From positions 434,001 through 498,000 of the forward strand of contig NC_007951.1 of assembly GCF_000013645.1 (NCBI RefSeq): a stretch of 64,000 nt of DNA, given 5' to 3'. Position 1 is the first letter of the stretch. Each line of letters begins with the position of its first letter. Made by a program: the position numbers and the translations under genes. Of the stretch, positions 26,483 through 36,860 are shown piece after piece. The notes beneath the pieces are model-generated. The model did no database searches. It saw only the letters and a list, made by a program, of their open reading frames with translations, and was not told the origin of the DNA. Origin of the DNA: Paraburkholderia xenovorans LB400 (GTDB taxonomy: Bacteria > Pseudomonadota > Gammaproteobacteria > Burkholderiales > Burkholderiaceae).

Positions 26483-28060
26483 ATGCGTTTTCTGCGTTTC
26501 CTCAAGATTTTTTTCACGGTCATCCGCTTCGGTCTCGATGAGATGATGCTCAGCCGCGTCAACGACCGGCGCGTGCGTCTGCTGTTGCGCATCACCACCA
26601 TCGGCCGCAAGTTCGACGCGCCGCCGGGCGTACGTTTGCGGCTCGCGCTGGAAAGCCTCGGGCCGATCTTCGTCAAGTTCGGGCAGGTGTTGTCCACCCG
26701 GCGCGATCTGTTGCCGGTGGATATCGCCAACGAACTGGCGAAACTCCAGGATCAGGTGCCGCCGTTCGATTCGGCGGTGGCGATCGGGCTGGTCGAGAAG
26801 TCGCTCGGCGCGCCGGTCGACGTGCTGTTCGACGATTTCGAGCGGGTGCCGGTGGCGAGCGCCTCGATCGCGCAGGTGCACTTCGCCACGGTGAAGGCGG
26901 GGCAACACGCGGGCAAGGCCGTCGCCGTGAAGGTGCTGCGGCCGAACATGCTGCCGGTGATCGATTCCGACCTTGCCCTGCTGCGCGACATCGCCGTGTG
27001 GGCGGAGCGGCTGTGGGCCGACGGCAAGCGTCTGAAGCCGCGCGAGGTGGTCGCCGAATTCGACAAATACCTGCACGACGAACTCGACCTGATGCGTGAG
27101 GCAGCCAACGGCAGCCAGTTGCGGCGCAACTTTGCCGGACTCGATCTGCTGCTGGTGCCGGAGATGTACTGGGAGTTCTGCACACCCACGGTGCTGGTGA
27201 TGGAGCGCATGGTCGGCGTGCCGATCAGCCAGGTGGAGACGCTGCGCGCGGCGGGCGTGGATATTCCGAAGCTGGCGCGCGAAGGCGTCGAGATTTTCTT
27301 TACCCAGGTGTTCCGCGACGGCTTTTTCCATGCCGACATGCATCCGGGCAACATTCAGGTGAGCCTCGATCCGGCGCATTTCGGCCGCTATATCGCACTC
27401 GACTTCGGCATCATCGGCGCGCTGTCGGACTTCGACAAGAACTACCTCGCGCAGAACTTCCTTGCGTTCTTCAAGCGCGACTACCATCGGGTCGCAACGC
27501 TGCATCTGGAGTCGGGCTGGGTGCCGCCGACTACCCGCGTCGAAGAACTCGAAAGCGCGATCCGCGCGGTCTGCGAACCGTACTTCGACCGCGCGCTGAA
27601 AGATATTTCGCTGGGCCAGGTCCTGATGCGCCTGTTCTCGACCTCGCGCCGCTTCAACGTCGAGATCCAGCCGCAACTGGTGCTGCTGCAAAAGACCATG
27701 CTGAATGTAGAAGGTCTCGGCCGCTCGCTCGATCCCGAACTGGATCTGTGGAAGACCGCCAAGCCGTACCTCGAACGCTGGATGAACGAACAGATCGGCC
27801 TGCGCGGCTGGTACGAGCGCCTGAAGATCGAGGCGCCACAATGGAGCAAGACGCTGCCGCAACTGCCGCGCCTGATCCATCACGCGCTGGCCGAGCGCCA
27901 CGACCACACGCGCGGCGCGAACGACGAAATGATTCGCCAGATTCTGCTCGAGCAGAAACGCACCAACCGGTTGTTGCAAGGCCTGCTGCTGTTCGGTGTG
28001 GCGGTGGGTGTCGGCGCGGCGCTGGCGCGGGTGTTTCTGGCGCTCGCTTACGGCGGCTGA
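26483..28060 (+). CDS. ubiB: Ubiquinone biosynthesis regulatory ATPase/kinase-like protein UbiB
   Basis: A 525-residue atypical kinase-like protein needed for ubiquinone synthesis. Family hallmarks are present: the KxGQ motif in [16 protein letters not shown], the alanine-rich loop [10 protein letters not shown] in place of the usual glycine-rich loop, the HADMHPGN catalytic loop and the LDFG metal-binding motif. Two C-terminal hydrophobic segments ([29 protein letters not shown]) anchor it in the membrane. It starts 15 bases after ubiJ and is followed 23 bases later by a methyltransferase gene. Confidence 0.96.
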   Translation: MRFLRFLKIFFTVIRFGLDEMMLSRVNDRRVRLLLRITTIGRKFDAPPGVRLRLALESLGPIFVKFGQVLSTRRDLLPVDIANELAKLQDQVPPFDSAVAIGLVEKSLGAPVDVLFDDFERVPVASASIAQVHFATVKAGQHAGKAVAVKVLRPNMLPVIDSDLALLRDIAVWAERLWADGKRLKPREVVAEFDKYLHDELDLMREAANGSQLRRNFAGLDLLLVPEMYWEFCTPTVLVMERMVGVPISQVETLRAAGVDIPKLAREGVEIFFTQVFRDGFFHADMHPGNIQVSLDPAHFGRYIALDFGIIGALSDFDKNYLAQNFLAFFKRDYHRVATLHLESGWVPPTTRVEELESAIRAVCEPYFDRALKDISLGQVLMRLFSTSRRFNVEIQPQLVLLQKTMLNVEGLGRSLDPELDLWKTAKPYLERWMNEQIGLRGWYERLKIEAPQWSKTLPQLPRLIHHALAERHDHTRGANDEMIRQILLEQKRTNRLLQGLLLFGVAVGVGAALARVFLALAYGG

Positions 28061-28083
28061 ATGCAATCCCCAGGAGGCACTTG

Positions 28084-28707
28084 ATGAGCGATCCGACCCA
28101 ACCCGCCGTGCCCGACTTCGAAACGCGCGATCCCAACTCACCCGCTTTCTGGGACGAGCGTTTCGAGCGCCGTTTCACGCCTTGGGATCAGGCTGGCGTG
28201 CCGGCCGCGTTTCAGTCGTTCGCCGCCCGCCACAGCGGCGCGGCCGTACTGATTCCGGGCTGCGGCAGTGCCTACGAAGCGGTGTGGCTGGCCGGACAGG
28301 GCAACCCGGTCCGGGCCATCGACTTTTCACCGGCCGCCGTCGCGGCGGCGCATGAGCAACTGGGTGCGCAGCACGCGCAACTGGTGGAACAGGCGGACTT
28401 CTTCACCTATGAACCGCCGTTCACGCCCGCGTGGATTTACGAGCGCGCATTCCTCTGCGCGCTGCCGCTCGCCCGCCGCGCGGACTATGCGCACCGGATG
28501 GCGGATCTGTTGCCCGGCGGCGCGTTGCTCGCGGGCTTCTTTTTCCTTGGCGCGACGCCGAAAGGGCCGCCGTTCGGCATCGAGCGCGCGGAGCTCGATG
28601 CGCTGCTCACGCCGTACTTCGACTTGATCGAAGACGAAGCCGTGCACGATTCGATTGCCGTTTTCGCGGGACGTGAGCGCTGGCTAACCTGGCGCCGCCG
28701 CGCCTGA
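28084..28707 (+). CDS. TPMT-type SAM-dependent methyltransferase
   Basis: A 207-residue methyltransferase of the thiopurine S-methyltransferase superfamily. It starts with FWDERFERRFTPWDQAGVP and has the SAM loop VLIPGCGSAYEAVWLAGQGNPVRAIDFS, then FERAFLCALP-like and GPPFGI segments. Length fits. The gene begins 23 bases after ubiB with aggagg upstream, so it belongs to the ubiJ-ubiB transcript. Its substrate is unknown; TPMT relatives methylate thiols, selenium or tellurium compounds. A link to quinone metabolism rests only on position. Confidence 0.85.
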   Translation: MSDPTQPAVPDFETRDPNSPAFWDERFERRFTPWDQAGVPAAFQSFAARHSGAAVLIPGCGSAYEAVWLAGQGNPVRAIDFSPAAVAAAHEQLGAQHAQLVEQADFFTYEPPFTPAWIYERAFLCALPLARRADYAHRMADLLPGGALLAGFFFLGATPKGPPFGIERAELDALLTPYFDLIEDEAVHDSIAVFAGRERWLTWRRRA

Positions 28708-28837
28708 ACGCGCGGCTGTGGCGCGTCACGGCCGCGCGGACCGGACTTGATTCGACAGCGGCCGCCCCCACTTGAATGGACGGCGGCTGCGTCGGGCGCT
28801 CGTCCCCAAAATCCGGGGAACGGGTATCGTTTGCGGC

Positions 28838-28843
28838 TATAAT
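28838..28843 (+). promoter_or_regulatory. -10 box before fmdB
   Basis: A perfect TATAAT lies 46 bases before the fmdB ATG and after the last gene of the ubi block. No good -35 box is found at the usual spacing, so promoter strength is uncertain. It probably drives the fmdB-DUF502-aspS unit. Confidence 0.5.
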
Positions 28844-28889
28844 TCAAGGCTTTGCAAGCGTTTACAAGATTTCAGTAGGGAAAAGGATC

Positions 28890-29291
28890 ATGCCGATCTA
28901 CGCTTATCGTTGCGAATCGTGCGGCTTCGGGAAGGATGTGCTCCAGAAGATGAGCGATCCCCAGTTGACGCAGTGTCCCGAGTGCGGGAAAGACACTTTT
29001 CGCAAGCAGGTCACTGCTGCGGGCTTCCAGTTGAAGGGCTCCGGCTGGTATGTGACCGATTTTCGCGGCGGCAACGGCGGTACGAGCGCGCCTGCCAAGC
29101 CCGACGCCAATGGTGCCTCGAATGGCGCCTCCGGCGAGAATGCGGGCGCCAATAACGGCGCCGCAGCACAATCCACGGCTGCGGAAGGCGGTTCGGCCGC
29201 AGCCGGTTCATCGAACGCGGCCGCAACGCCGTCCGCGCCTGCTGCCGCACCGGCCGCTTCGGCGAGTTCGAGCGGTTCCGGCAGCGCCTAG
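28890..29291 (+). CDS. FmdB-type zinc ribbon protein
   Basis: A 133-residue protein with an N-terminal FmdB zinc ribbon (two CxxC pairs: Cys8/Cys11 and Cys29/Cys32, in MPIYAYRCESCG and TQCPECGKDTF) and a long alanine/serine/glycine-rich tail that looks disordered. FmdB-type proteins are small putative regulators. In many Proteobacteria this gene lies directly before DUF502 and aspS, as here. The ATG at 28890 follows aaaagga. Confidence 0.85.
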   Translation: MPIYAYRCESCGFGKDVLQKMSDPQLTQCPECGKDTFRKQVTAAGFQLKGSGWYVTDFRGGNGGTSAPAKPDANGASNGASGENAGANNGAAAQSTAAEGGSAAAGSSNAAATPSAPAAAPAASASSSGSGSA

Positions 29292-29366
29292 TGGGACTGC
29301 CGCCCTGTGGGGCGGCGCACACGCCGCGCGTTGGGCTTCGGCCCGCGCGGCTTTCTGGCGGTACAC

Positions 29367-30020
29367 ATGACGACGAAAAAAACGACGCTCAAATCGGTGT
29401 TCCTGACTGGCCTGCTGGTGCTGGTGCCTTTGGCCATCACGCTGTGGGTGCTCGGCCTGATCATCGGCACGATGGACCAGACGCTGTTGCTGCTGCCGGC
29501 GGCCTGGCAGCCGGAGCGGCTGTTCGGTTTTCGCCTGCCCGGCCTCGGCGCGGTGCTCACGCTGGCGTTTATCTTTGTCGTTGGGCTGTTGACGCAGAAC
29601 TTCATCGGCCAGAAGCTCGTGAAGTGGTGGGAACTGCTGGTCGGTCACATTCCGGTGGTCGGCCCGATCTACACCAGCGTCAAGCAGGTGTCCGACACCC
29701 TGCTGTCGAGCAGCGGCAACGCGTTTCGCAAGGCGCTGCTGATCGAGTACCCGCGCCGCGGCTCTTATACGATCGCGTTTCTGACCGGTATTCCGGGCGG
29801 CGACGTGCTCAACCATCTGAAAGAAGATCACGTCAGCGTGTATGTGCCGACTACGCCGAATCCCACGTCCGGCTTCTTCCTGATGGTGCCCAGGAGTGAA
29901 GTGGTCGAGCTCGACATGACGGTCGACGCTGCGCTCAAGTACATCGTCTCGATGGGCGTCGTGGCGCCGTCCGCGCCGCCGGCGCCGGTGCGCCGCACGA
30001 CAGTCGAGCCTCCGCTGTAA
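29367..30020 (+). CDS. DUF502 family membrane protein
   Basis: A 217-residue inner-membrane protein. Two hydrophobic segments ([24 protein letters not shown] and [19 protein letters not shown]) are followed by a soluble domain with the family motif [20 protein letters not shown] and [20 protein letters not shown]. Its function is unknown. It is conserved between fmdB and aspS. The ATG at 29367 is chosen because it gives the canonical start of the first helix. The C-terminal tail is proline/alanine-rich. Confidence 0.85.
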   Translation: MTTKKTTLKSVFLTGLLVLVPLAITLWVLGLIIGTMDQTLLLLPAAWQPERLFGFRLPGLGAVLTLAFIFVVGLLTQNFIGQKLVKWWELLVGHIPVVGPIYTSVKQVSDTLLSSSGNAFRKALLIEYPRRGSYTIAFLTGIPGGDVLNHLKEDHVSVYVPTTPNPTSGFFLMVPRSEVVELDMTVDAALKYIVSMGVVAPSAPPAPVRRTTVEPPL

Positions 30021-30087
30021 TGCCGGCGCGCTGCTGTGTTTCACTGCGGCGCGCCGTTCAACCAATGCAAAACGAAAGACAAACATC

Positions 30088-31887
<1,800 letters not shown>

Positions 31888-31938
31888 TGGCATAAGCGGA
31901 ACGAGTGCTGTCTGAAAACGACAGCGGGCAGCAACCGG

Positions 31939-31970
31939 AAAAGGCGCGTCATGCGCCTTTTTCGTTTTTT
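31939..31970 (+). terminator. Rho-independent terminator after aspS
   Basis: A perfect 9-bp stem, AAAAGGCGC (31939-31947) with GCGCCTTTT (31953-31961), a GTCAT loop and T-rich sequence to 31970. It separates aspS from nudB. Confidence 0.85.
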
Positions 31971-32057
31971 GCGTTACAGTCGATGCAACCGCGTTCGACC
32001 GCTTGTCGAACACTCGCCGACATGTACCGCGCACGCGTTGCGCCCAGTTTTTACGCC

Positions 32058-32561
32058 ATGCCGAAACCGCCGAAGATTCCGCAATCCGTACTCGTCATCA
32101 TCCATACGCCCGCGCTCGACGTACTGCTGATCGAGCGTGCTGATCACGCCGGTTTCTGGCAGTCGGTCACGGGTTCCAAAGATCGACTCGATGAGCCGCT
32201 CGTCGAGACGGCGGCGCGTGAAGTCGCCGAAGAGACCGGCATCGTGGTGGGTGGCGCGCGGGTGCCGCAGAGCGCGTTGTTCGACTGGCAATATTCGATC
32301 GAATACGAGATCTATCCGGAGTTCCGGCACCGCTACGCCGAAGGCGTGATCCATAACACCGAACACTGGTTCAGCCTGCAGGTGCCGGAGCAGCTTGAAG
32401 TCACGCTGGCGCCGCGCGAGCACACCGCATTCATATGGCTGCCGTATGAAGAGGCGGCATCGCGCTGCTTTTCGTCGTCGAATGCCGATGCGATCCTGCA
32501 GTTGCCGAGGCGGTTGAGTGGGCGTGCCGTGGTTGGGCAATCCGGGGAGCGTAACCGGTGA
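32058..32561 (+). CDS. nudB: Dihydroneopterin triphosphate diphosphatase NudB-like
   Basis: A 167-residue Nudix hydrolase expected to remove pyrophosphate from dihydroneopterin triphosphate in folate synthesis. The opening KIPQSVLVIIHTP and WQSVTGS match NudB, and the Nudix box is EPLVETAAREVAEETGI. Compared with the usual G-x5-E pattern there is one extra residue between the glycine and the first glutamate (GSKDRLDE), which looks natural for this group but was not checked. The ATG at 32058 is used. Position after aspS is typical. The stop overlaps the clsB start. Confidence 0.87.
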   Translation: MPKPPKIPQSVLVIIHTPALDVLLIERADHAGFWQSVTGSKDRLDEPLVETAAREVAEETGIVVGGARVPQSALFDWQYSIEYEIYPEFRHRYAEGVIHNTEHWFSLQVPEQLEVTLAPREHTAFIWLPYEEAASRCFSSSNADAILQLPRRLSGRAVVGQSGERNR

Positions 32562-33817
32562 GCGTCGGCGGCGCGCGCCGTTTCGCCCGACTGCGGCAAT
32601 CGCTGCTCGGCCGCCGCTATTGGCAACGCTATCGGTTCACCAGCGGCAACGACGTCAAGCTGCTGCGTTCCGGCGACGAGTTCTTCAGCGCATTGATCGC
32701 GCGGGTCGATGCCGCGCAGAGCGACGCGGTGCTCGAAACGTATATCTTCTGCCATGACAACGCCGGTCAGGCGGTCAGCGCGGCGCTGCTGCGCGCCGCC
32801 GCGCGCGGCGTCAAAGTGCGGGCCATCACCGACGGCATCGGCACCGCGCGTTTGCCGATGTTCAACGAGTGGGCCGCCGCCGGCATCGACCATCGTATCT
32901 ACAATCCGCACCTGTTCGGCCGCTTCGGCTTTTCGCGCACGCACCGCAAACTGGCGGTGATCGACGATCAGTTCGCGTTCTGCGGCGGCATCAACATCGT
33001 CGACGATTACGAGAACAACGGCGAGAAGCTGCCGTACCGGCGCTGGGACTTCGCGGTCGAATTGCATGGGCCGGTAGTAAGCGATATCCGTCAGGCGTTC
33101 GAGGTGCAGTGGCGGCGGATTCGCCTCGGGCATCGGCCGATCGAGTCGATGGTGCCCGATCTCGGGCCGCAGACCGCGGCTTCGCTAGGCAGTCTGCGGC
33201 GCCGGCGCCGCCGCCGTAACGAGGCGCTGTGGGCGGGCGGTCAGCCCTGCGTGGCGTTCGTCGCACGCGACAACCTGATCAACCGCCGCGCTATCGAAAA
33301 GGCATATCTGGCCGCGATTGGTCAGGCGCGCAATGAGGTGCTGCTCGCCAATCCGTACTTCATGCCGGGGCGCAAACTGCGGCGCGCGCTGGTGTTCGCG
33401 GCGCGGCGCGGCGTCGTGGTGAAGCTGATCATCGGGCGCAAGGAATTCAAGGCGCTCGATTATGCTGTGCCGTTTCTGTATCGCTCGCTGCTCAAGGCCG
33501 GTGTGCAGATCGCGGAGTACGAGAAAACGCTGCTGCACGGCAAGGTCGCGGTGGTGGATTCGAACTGGGGGACGGTCGGCTCGTCGAACCTCGACGCGCT
33601 GAGCCTGATGCTCAACAACGAAGCCAACGTAGTGCTGGTGAACGATCCCGCGATCGACGCGCTGCGCGAAGCGATCCTCGTCGCCTTCAAGGACTCGCGC
33701 CGCATCGACGAGGCGCGCTACGACGCCCGTCCGGCCGGCGAGCGCGTGCTCAACTGGCTCGCTTACACCACCTATCGGGCTGTGATGAAGCTGCTGACGG
33801 TCGGCGGCTACGACTGA
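32558..33817 (+). CDS. clsB: Cardiolipin synthase B-like phospholipase D protein
   Basis: A 419-residue phospholipase-D superfamily enzyme, likely a cardiolipin synthase. Two HKD motifs are intact: His129 in HRKLAVIDD and His327 in HGKVAVVDSNWGTVGSSNLD. There is no N-terminal membrane helix, as in ClsB. It starts at a GTG whose last bases overlap the nudB stop (GTGA), indicating translational coupling. A short C-terminal hydrophobic/basic segment may aid membrane contact. Confidence 0.88.
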   Translation: MSVGGARRFARLRQSLLGRRYWQRYRFTSGNDVKLLRSGDEFFSALIARVDAAQSDAVLETYIFCHDNAGQAVSAALLRAAARGVKVRAITDGIGTARLPMFNEWAAAGIDHRIYNPHLFGRFGFSRTHRKLAVIDDQFAFCGGINIVDDYENNGEKLPYRRWDFAVELHGPVVSDIRQAFEVQWRRIRLGHRPIESMVPDLGPQTAASLGSLRRRRRRRNEALWAGGQPCVAFVARDNLINRRAIEKAYLAAIGQARNEVLLANPYFMPGRKLRRALVFAARRGVVVKLIIGRKEFKALDYAVPFLYRSLLKAGVQIAEYEKTLLHGKVAVVDSNWGTVGSSNLDALSLMLNNEANVVLVNDPAIDALREAILVAFKDSRRIDEARYDARPAGERVLNWLAYTTYRAVMKLLTVGGYD

Positions 33818-34147
33818 TTCGCGGTGACGCGCTGATGCGTTGGCAAACGCCGGCCGTGCGCGGCCGGTGCGAGTGGAACTGAGGTGCAACGCTTGAGCCG
33901 CGTTGCGCGCCTTGTGCCGCGCATCAAGCCACGGCACGGCACACGGCACGGCACACGGCACGGCACACGGCACACGGCACGTTTCAGAACGCTCCTAGAG
34001 ACGGGCCGCCACCCCTGCAAAGATAATCTGCGCTCGTCATGGATCGGGCGGCCGGGCGAATTGCGCGCGCCACTCCAACCCCCTTCCTCCCGTCAAGCCT
34101 CGCTGCCGTTTCGACTGCGCGCTCACGGCAACCGGAACGGCGGCGTC
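33818..34147. other. Intergenic region with tandem repeat, clsB / TPR gene
   Basis: A 330-base stretch with no supported gene. Its main feature is the 12-bp tandem repeat at 33931-33980. A reading frame continuing upstream of the TPR gene into this region would encode an RHGT repeat and is judged non-coding. No clear promoter was identified. Confidence 0.5.
33931..33980. repeat. 12-bp tandem repeat
   Basis: Three exact copies of ACGGCACGGCAC (33931-33966) followed by two shortened copies ACGGCAC (33967-33980). It lies 114 bases after the clsB stop. Confidence 0.95.
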
Positions 34148-35770
34148 ATGCTCACGCATCCGGATACGTATTCGCCAACCATGCCCACTTTCCCTTCTTC
34201 GCCGGCCGCCGACCATTCGAGTCTCCATGACGAGGCCGTGCAGGCCTATCAAGCCGGCCGCCATGACGCGGTGCGGACACTCGCCGAGCGGATCCTGGCC
34301 GAGGATCCGGAGCATGTCGGCGCCATCCACTTGCAAGGCCTGCTCGCGCTTGCGTCCGGCCACGCACGAGAGGCGCTGCGCTCGCTCGAACGCGCGATCC
34401 AGATCCGGCCGGAGCCGATCCTGTTCAACACGCTCTATGCGATTCGCCTGAACCTCGGAGACTTCGCCGGCGCCGTGCAGAGTATCCGCCAGGGACTCGC
34501 GATCCAGCCGGACTTTGCCGCGTTCCACTACAACCTCGCGTTGACGCTGCAACATCTCGGTCATATCGAGGACGCCGCGCTCGGCTATCGGCGCACGCTC
34601 GAACTCGATCCGGACAACTCGGCGGCGCATAACAATCTCGGCCGCGTTTGCGCGGACCTCGGCGCAATGGAAGAGGCCGGGCGGCACTACCGGCGCGCTA
34701 TCGAGCTGTCGCCCGCCAACCTTGTCGCGCGCAACAACCTCGGCATGGCTTTGCTCGCGACCGGCCGCTACGACGAAGCGTGGCCTTATTTCGAGGACCG
34801 CTGGGTCAGTTTCAAGCACACCGATGGCCGGCCCGCGCCCGCGCCGGTGGAAGTGCCGCTGCCGCGCTGGCCGGGCGCGGGCGTGTCCGTCGGCCAAGGC
34901 GCGCAAGCGGTGCAAAGCCTTCTCGTGCTTCACGAGCAAGGCCTCGGCGACAGCTTGCAGTTCGTGCGCTATCTGCCGCTGGCGCTCGCGCATTTTGCCC
35001 GGGTCGGTTATGTGTGCCCGCCGGCCTTGCGGCGCCTCTACGAACAATCGTTGTGTTCACGCTGGCCGGGCCTCGTGCTGCTCGACGCCATCCCCGCCGA
35101 TCTGGCCGGGTGGGACCGCTACATTCCGCTGATGTCGCTGCCAATGGCGTTCGCCACGCGAGTCGCGACGATCCCCGCCGCGCTTCCTTATCTGTATGGC
35201 GACGCCGGGCAAGCCGCCGCCTGGCGCGCGCGGCTCGACGCGCTGCCGGCGCCGCATCTGCCGCGCGTCGGCGTGGTGTGGGCGGGCGGCCATTCGGGCA
35301 TTGCCGTGGACCGACTACGCAGTCTCGCTGCCGTGCAAATCGCGCCGTTGCTGGCGTTGCCTCACGTGCGCTGGATCAGCCTGCAAAAGACCGACGACCC
35401 GGCCAAGCTTGCCGACGCTGTCACCCGGACGCACCTGACCGACTGGACCGACGAAATCGGCGACTTCGCGGATACCGCGGCATTGATCGAGAACCTCGAC
35501 CTCGTGATTTCCGTCGATACCTCGGTCGCCCATCTTGCCGCCGCGATGGGCAAGCCGGTGTGGCTCCTCAACCGCTTCGCCGGTTGCTGGCGCTGGCTGT
35601 ATGGTCGCGACGACAGCGCGTGGTATCCCGGATTGCGTCTTTTCACCCAGACGCGGCGTGCCGATTGGCATGATGTGCTGGAGCGGGTCGTCGTTGCTCT
35701 TACGCAAACTTTCCCCATGCACGACAACGCGCACTCTCTCTTGCCGAGCGTGCCTGTCGAGCGACCTTGA
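34148..35770 (+). CDS. TPR protein with glycosyltransferase-9-like C-terminal domain
   Basis: A 540-residue protein with several tetratricopeptide repeats over about residues 25-210 (for example FHYNLALTLQHLGHIEDAALGYRRTLELDPDN and the following NNLGRVCADLGAMEEAGRHYRRAIELSP), then a domain with DSLQFVRYLPLA, a GVVWAGG turn and DLVISVDTSVAHLAAAMGKPVWLL, as in heptosyltransferase-type (GT9) nucleotide-sugar folds. Such proteins are found in glycosylation of surface structures; the acceptor is unknown. The start is uncertain: ATG 34148 or 34181; neither has a strong ribosome-binding site. It stands alone. Confidence 0.8.
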   Translation: MLTHPDTYSPTMPTFPSSPAADHSSLHDEAVQAYQAGRHDAVRTLAERILAEDPEHVGAIHLQGLLALASGHAREALRSLERAIQIRPEPILFNTLYAIRLNLGDFAGAVQSIRQGLAIQPDFAAFHYNLALTLQHLGHIEDAALGYRRTLELDPDNSAAHNNLGRVCADLGAMEEAGRHYRRAIELSPANLVARNNLGMALLATGRYDEAWPYFEDRWVSFKHTDGRPAPAPVEVPLPRWPGAGVSVGQGAQAVQSLLVLHEQGLGDSLQFVRYLPLALAHFARVGYVCPPALRRLYEQSLCSRWPGLVLLDAIPADLAGWDRYIPLMSLPMAFATRVATIPAALPYLYGDAGQAAAWRARLDALPAPHLPRVGVVWAGGHSGIAVDRLRSLAAVQIAPLLALPHVRWISLQKTDDPAKLADAVTRTHLTDWTDEIGDFADTAALIENLDLVISVDTSVAHLAAAMGKPVWLLNRFAGCWRWLYGRDDSAWYPGLRLFTQTRRADWHDVLERVVVALTQTFPMHDNAHSLLPSVPVERP

Positions 35771-36056
35771 GCGGGCGGTGGCAGCGGCGGCAACCCTTTT
35801 CAGACCTGCCTCTCACGAAGCGAGCGGATGCACGTTCCATGCTGCGATCCACGGCGCCACCGCAGGCCATCCAATAGTCGCACTACGCCAAATCGTTCTG
35901 GATTCGCGCCGATTTGCTGCATGATATCGGCCGGCTGCGCTAATCAGAGAAACGTGCACTTCGACGGGCACCCGCTGTCCAACCGCTGTCTTAAGGCAAA
36001 CGCCTCTAAAAAATCTCAATCCTCTGATTGACGAATGCCGCAGAATTGAAATCAGG

Positions 36057-36074
36057 TTAGAAACCGGTTTCTAA
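36057..36074. promoter_or_regulatory. 18-bp perfect palindrome, candidate TetR operator
   Basis: TTAGAAACCGGTTTCTAA is a perfect inverted repeat 86 bases before the TetR gene start and just upstream of a -35 box. Size and position fit a TetR-family operator. A short second palindrome, ACGGCCGT at 36115-36122, lies near the expected transcription start and is an alternative site. Confidence 0.6.
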
Positions 36075-36082
36075 TAAAGTCC

Positions 36083-36111
36083 TTGTTTCGCGGACGGCAG
36101 CACTCAATAAT
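36083..36111 (+). promoter_or_regulatory. Promoter of the TetR / beta-oxidation cluster
   Basis: TTGTTT (36083-36088) and AATAAT (36106-36111) with a 17-base spacer match a sigma-70 promoter. The start of transcription would be near 36118, about 43 bases before the TetR ATG. Confidence 0.5.
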
Positions 36112-36160
36112 AGTACGGCCGTTCGATTTTCTTTCGGTCACATTAGAACGGTAAAAAGCT

Positions 36161-36760
36161 ATGCGAAAAGGCGAACAGACGCGAGCCGCAATTCTCGACG
36201 CAGCACTTGATCTGGCAAGCCGCGACGGACTTGAAGGTCTGACGATCGGGTTGCTGGCCGAGCGTATGCAGATGAGCAAAAGCGGTGTGTTCGCGCATTT
36301 CGGGTCGCGCGAGGATTTGCAGGTTGAAGTCGTGCGCGAATATCACCGTCGTTTCGAAGACGAGGTGTTTTTCCCGAGTTTGCGCGAGCCTCGTGGATTG
36401 CCGCGCTTGCGCGCGATGATTTCCCGCTGGATCGAGAAACGCATTCAGGAAGTCACTACCGGCTGCATCTATATCAGCGGCGCCGTCGAATACGACGACC
36501 GCGCGGATAACCCGGTGCGTGAACAACTGGTGTCGAGCGTGACGATCTGGCGTGCGGCGCTCACGCGCGCGATTTCGCAGGCAATGGAAGAAGGGCATCT
36601 GCGTGCCGACACCGATCCGCAACTGATGCTGTTCGAACTGTACAGCTTCACGCTCGGTCTGCATCACGACGCGCGCTTCCTGCATTTGCCGGATGCGGTG
36701 CGTCTCACGTGGGCCGCGCTGGAAAAACTGATTGTTTCGTATCAAAGCGAAGGCCGTTAG
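36161..36760 (+). CDS. TetR family transcriptional regulator
   Basis: A 199-residue repressor with an N-terminal helix-turn-helix (IGLLAERMQMSKSGVFAHFGSREDLQ) and a C-terminal ligand-binding domain of the TetR_C type. It lies 100 bases upstream of the acyl-CoA dehydrogenase gene on the same strand, so it probably controls the beta-oxidation genes and itself, with an acyl-CoA or fatty acid as likely effector. A perfect 18-bp palindrome precedes it. The binding of acyl-CoA is an inference from context. Confidence 0.88.
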   Translation: MRKGEQTRAAILDAALDLASRDGLEGLTIGLLAERMQMSKSGVFAHFGSREDLQVEVVREYHRRFEDEVFFPSLREPRGLPRLRAMISRWIEKRIQEVTTGCIYISGAVEYDDRADNPVREQLVSSVTIWRAALTRAISQAMEEGHLRADTDPQLMLFELYSFTLGLHHDARFLHLPDAVRLTWAALEKLIVSYQSEGR

Positions 36761-36860
36761 CAGCGTCGCCGCCATTGAGGCGGATTCAGCGGCGCGGAAA
36801 GTTCCGGTTCACGGACTCGGCTAACAGCCTGGCTTCTTGTCAAACTTGGGAGAGAGAGTC

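Larger units (their letters stand above)
35771..36160. other. Upstream region of the TetR / fatty-acid oxidation cluster
   Basis: About 390 bases with no supported gene. It holds an 18-bp perfect palindrome (36057-36074), a promoter-like pair (36083-36088 and 36106-36111) and a second short palindrome ACGGCCGT (36115-36122). The left part has nothing recognisable. Confidence 0.6.

Noticed and set aside
33884..34147. Upstream extension of the TPR gene reading through an RHGT repeat
   Set aside because: The added segment is the translated 12-bp repeat and low-complexity sequence, with no ribosome-binding site; the TPR family does not carry it.
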